Shown piece by piece: positions 61,796 to 64,000 of a DNA stretch of 64,000 nt. The notes under the pieces are model-generated. The model searched no databases. It saw only the letters and a program-made list of their open reading frames with translations, and was not told the DNA's origin. Position numbers and translations under genes: made by a program. Origin of the DNA: Parvularcula sp. LCG005 (GTDB taxonomy: Bacteria > Pseudomonadota > Alphaproteobacteria > Caulobacterales > Parvularculaceae); assembly GCF_032930845.1 (NCBI RefSeq), contig NZ_CP136758.1, forward strand, positions 976,501 through 1,040,500. The letters run 5' to 3'. Every line of letters starts with the position of its first letter. Position 1 is the first letter of the stretch.

Positions 61796-64000
61796 ATGTC
61801 GGAAGACACCAGAGCATTTCCTGTCCTGCCCCTGCGGGACATCGTTGTATTTCCTCACATGGTCGTGCCGTTGTTTGTTGGGCGCGATAAATCGGTGCGG
61901 GCCCTCGAAGCCGTCATGCAGGCCGATCGCGAGATCCTTCTCGTTGCCCAGAAAGAAGCCGGCGATGATGATCCCGGCGAAGACGATATCTACACCATCG
62001 GCGTTATCGCCAAGGTACTCCAGCTGCTGAAGCTGCCTGACGGCACCGTGAAGGTGCTTGTCGAAGGCGGTGACCGCGCTGAGATCACGAATTATGTCGA
62101 GAACGACTCATTCTTCGAAGCCGAAGCCGTCACGCTGGAAGAGACCATCGGCGACGAGGCTGAGGTCGAAGCCCTTGTGCGGTCGGTCAATGCGCAGTTT
62201 GAAGCCTATGTGAAGCTGAACAAGCGCGTCAGCCCTGAAGTCATCGTCTCCATCGGTCAGATCGATGAGCCATCAAAGCTCGCCGATACCGTGGCGTCAC
62301 ACCTGAACCTCAAGATTGCAGAGAAGCAGGACCTGCTGGAGATTTCGCACGTCGCCGCCCGTCTCGAAGCCGTTTACGGTTTCATGGAAGGTGAGATGTC
62401 GGTGTTGCAGGTCGAGAAAAAGATCCGTGGGCGCGTGAAGCGTCAGATGGAGAAGACCCAGCGCGAATATTATCTGAATGAGCAGATGAAGGCCATTCAG
62501 AAGGAACTTGGCGAGGCCGAAGACGGCCGCGATGAGGTGACTGAACTCGAAGAGAAGATCGAGAAAGCCAAGCTGCCCAAGGAAGCCAAGACCAAGGCAA
62601 TGGCGGAGCTGAAGAAGCTGCGCCAGATGTCGCCGATGTCAGCGGAATCGACCGTCGTTCGGAATTATCTGGACTGGATCACATCCATTCCCTGGTCGAC
62701 GCGGTCGAAGCTGAAAATCGATCTCGACAAGGCGCAGGCCAAGCTCGACGAAGATCACTATGGCCTCGACAAGGTCAAGGAACGGATCATTGAGTATCTG
62801 GCGGTCCAGAAACGGACCAACAAACTCAAAGGCCCAATCCTGTGTCTCGTTGGCCCTCCAGGTGTCGGTAAGACATCCCTCGGCAAGTCGGTCGCAGAAG
62901 CGGTCGGTCGTGAATTCGTGCGCGTCAGCCTTGGCGGTGTACGGGACGAGGCGGAGATTCGCGGTCACCGCCGGACCTATATCGGGTCTATGCCCGGCAA
63001 GATCATCCAGTCGATGAAGAAGGTGAAGAAGACCAACCCGCTCTTCCTGCTCGATGAAATCGACAAGATGGGCCAGGACTTCCGCGGTGATCCGTCGGCG
63101 GCGCTTCTCGAGGTGCTGGATCCGGCACAGAACGATACGTTCACGGATCACTATCTTGAGGTGGAGTACGATCTGTCTGACGTGATGTTTATCACCACGG
63201 CCAACTCGCTCAACATGCCTCAGCCTCTGCTTGACCGGATGGAGATCATCCGAATCCCAGGCTATACTGAGGATGAAAAGGTCGAGATCGCCCGTCGCCA
63301 CCTGATCGAGCGGCAGTTCGAAAATCACGGCCTGAAAAAAGGTGAGTTCGAGGTGACCGATGACGGTCTCCTGGCGCTCATCCGCACGTATACCCGTGAA
63401 GCGGGCGTTCGTAGCCTTGAGCGTGAGCTCGCCAATCTGGCACGTAAAGCTGTGCGCAAGCTCGAGCAGGATGAGACGCTTGAGAAAGTGACGGTTTCCG
63501 CTGAGAATCTCAGCGATTTCGCGGGCGTGCCGAAATATCGGTTCGGCGAAATCGAAGGCGACGATATTATCGGTGTGGTGACAGGTCTTGCCTGGACCGA
63601 ATCCGGTGGTGACATTCTCAAGATCGAGGCGGTCACCATGCCGGGCAAGGGGCGTATGACCCCAACCGGTAACCTGCGCGATGTGATGAAGGAAAGTGTC
63701 TCTGCGGCGGCGTCCTATGTCCGCAGTCGGGCCATTGAATTCGGCATCAAGCCGACGGTCTTTGACAAGAAGGACATCCACATCCACGTGCCGGAAGGCG
63801 CCACGCCAAAGGATGGTCCGTCAGCGGGTGTGGCGATGGCGGTTGCTATCGTCTCTACCCTGACCGGTACGCCGATCCGCAAGGATATCGCCATGACGGG
63901 TGAGATTTCCCTGCGCGGCCGCGTTCTGGCCATCGGTGGACTGAAAGAAAAGCTGCTCGCTGCATTGCGGGCAGGGGTGACGACCGTTCTCATCCCTCAG
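61796..64000 (+). CDS. lon: ATP-dependent protease La (Lon), 3' end cut by window
   Basis: 735 codons visible of about 800. Degrades misfolded and specific regulatory proteins in the cytoplasm. The N-terminal substrate-binding domain starts [19 protein letters not shown]. Walker A is [12 protein letters not shown], Walker [11 protein letters not shown]. The protease dyad is Ser in [12 protein letters not shown] and Lys in [16 protein letters not shown] lies 5 bp before the ATG. Confidence 0.97.
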   Translation, partial: MSEDTRAFPVLPLRDIVVFPHMVVPLFVGRDKSVRALEAVMQADREILLVAQKEAGDDDPGEDDIYTIGVIAKVLQLLKLPDGTVKVLVEGGDRAEITNYVENDSFFEAEAVTLEETIGDEAEVEALVRSVNAQFEAYVKLNKRVSPEVIVSIGQIDEPSKLADTVASHLNLKIAEKQDLLEISHVAARLEAVYGFMEGEMSVLQVEKKIRGRVKRQMEKTQREYYLNEQMKAIQKELGEAEDGRDEVTELEEKIEKAKLPKEAKTKAMAELKKLRQMSPMSAESTVVRNYLDWITSIPWSTRSKLKIDLDKAQAKLDEDHYGLDKVKERIIEYLAVQKRTNKLKGPILCLVGPPGVGKTSLGKSVAEAVGREFVRVSLGGVRDEAEIRGHRRTYIGSMPGKIIQSMKKVKKTNPLFLLDEIDKMGQDFRGDPSAALLEVLDPAQNDTFTDHYLEVEYDLSDVMFITTANSLNMPQPLLDRMEIIRIPGYTEDEKVEIARRHLIERQFENHGLKKGEFEVTDDGLLALIRTYTREAGVRSLERELANLARKAVRKLEQDETLEKVTVSAENLSDFAGVPKYRFGEIEGDDIIGVVTGLAWTESGGDILKIEAVTMPGKGRMTPTGNLRDVMKESVSAAASYVRSRAIEFGIKPTVFDKKDIHIHVPEGATPKDGPSAGVAMAVAIVSTLTGTPIRKDIAMTGEISLRGRVLAIGGLKEKLLAALRAGVTTVLIPQ

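Noticed and set aside
62639-63787. 382-codon minus-strand frame opposite lon
   Set aside because: Lies wholly within the conserved lon gene, with no ribosome-binding site or recognisable protein.

Overview
The window is chromosomal DNA of a GC-rich alphaproteobacterium carrying one apparently complete prophage. The host assignment rests on a class II (B12-dependent) ribonucleotide reductase, a two-domain cold-shock protein, an HWE-family histidine kinase and a GcrA-like protein in the phage. The genus cannot be named from sequence alone. Flanking chromosome lies at 1-18056 and 60175-64000, and the prophage fills 18057-60174.

Left chromosome. nrdJ (cut by the window edge) is followed by a dual cold-shock-domain protein, a glycine-zipper lipoprotein, the tRNA methyltransferase TrmJ, and a translationally coupled otsA-otsB pair for trehalose synthesis. 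A TonB-dependent receptor converges on otsB, with a strong hairpin terminator between them. The most unusual host locus follows at 10208-17507. It holds a two-partner-secretion (TpsB/FhaC-like) outer-membrane transporter, a divergently transcribed FecR-domain protein with a 48-bp tandem repeat and about 38 NxhxG heptads, a CHASE2-PAS histidine kinase 2 bp downstream, and an unknown lipoprotein converging on the kinase. This looks like a sensing and surface-display unit built around a solenoid protein.

Prophage. A 63-bp exact direct repeat (18057-18119 and 60112-60174) marks attL and attR. It covers the 3' half of tRNA-Ser(GCT); the right copy is part of the intact tRNA. Reading inward from the right end: integrase, an excisionase-like protein, a CI-like repressor divergent from a Cro-like protein, then a single long leftward gene series. 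That series runs through early and replication genes (toprim primase, P-loop helicase, GcrA-like and TraR-like regulators), a lipoprotein, a structured leader, a Bro-N antirepressor and a GTTAC iteron array. It continues with TerS/TerL, a T7-type portal, scaffold, capsid, tail tubes A and B, a GNAT-like protein, three large internal virion proteins, several modular tail-fibre or spike genes, and a lysis cassette (endolysin, overlapping Rz/Rz1, holin candidates). At the left end two divergent sets of small accessory genes lie between attL and the lysis cassette. The virion genes are of podovirus type, but the phage encodes no recognisable RNA or DNA polymerase, so it is a temperate podovirus that should depend on host polymerases.

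Right chromosome. tRNA-Ser(GCT) is followed by a GAF-HWE histidine kinase and lon (cut by the window edge).

Starts were chosen from Shine-Dalgarno sequences and gene overlaps. In several genes an in-frame TTG upstream lies in or next to the ribosome-binding site, and the downstream ATG was preferred.
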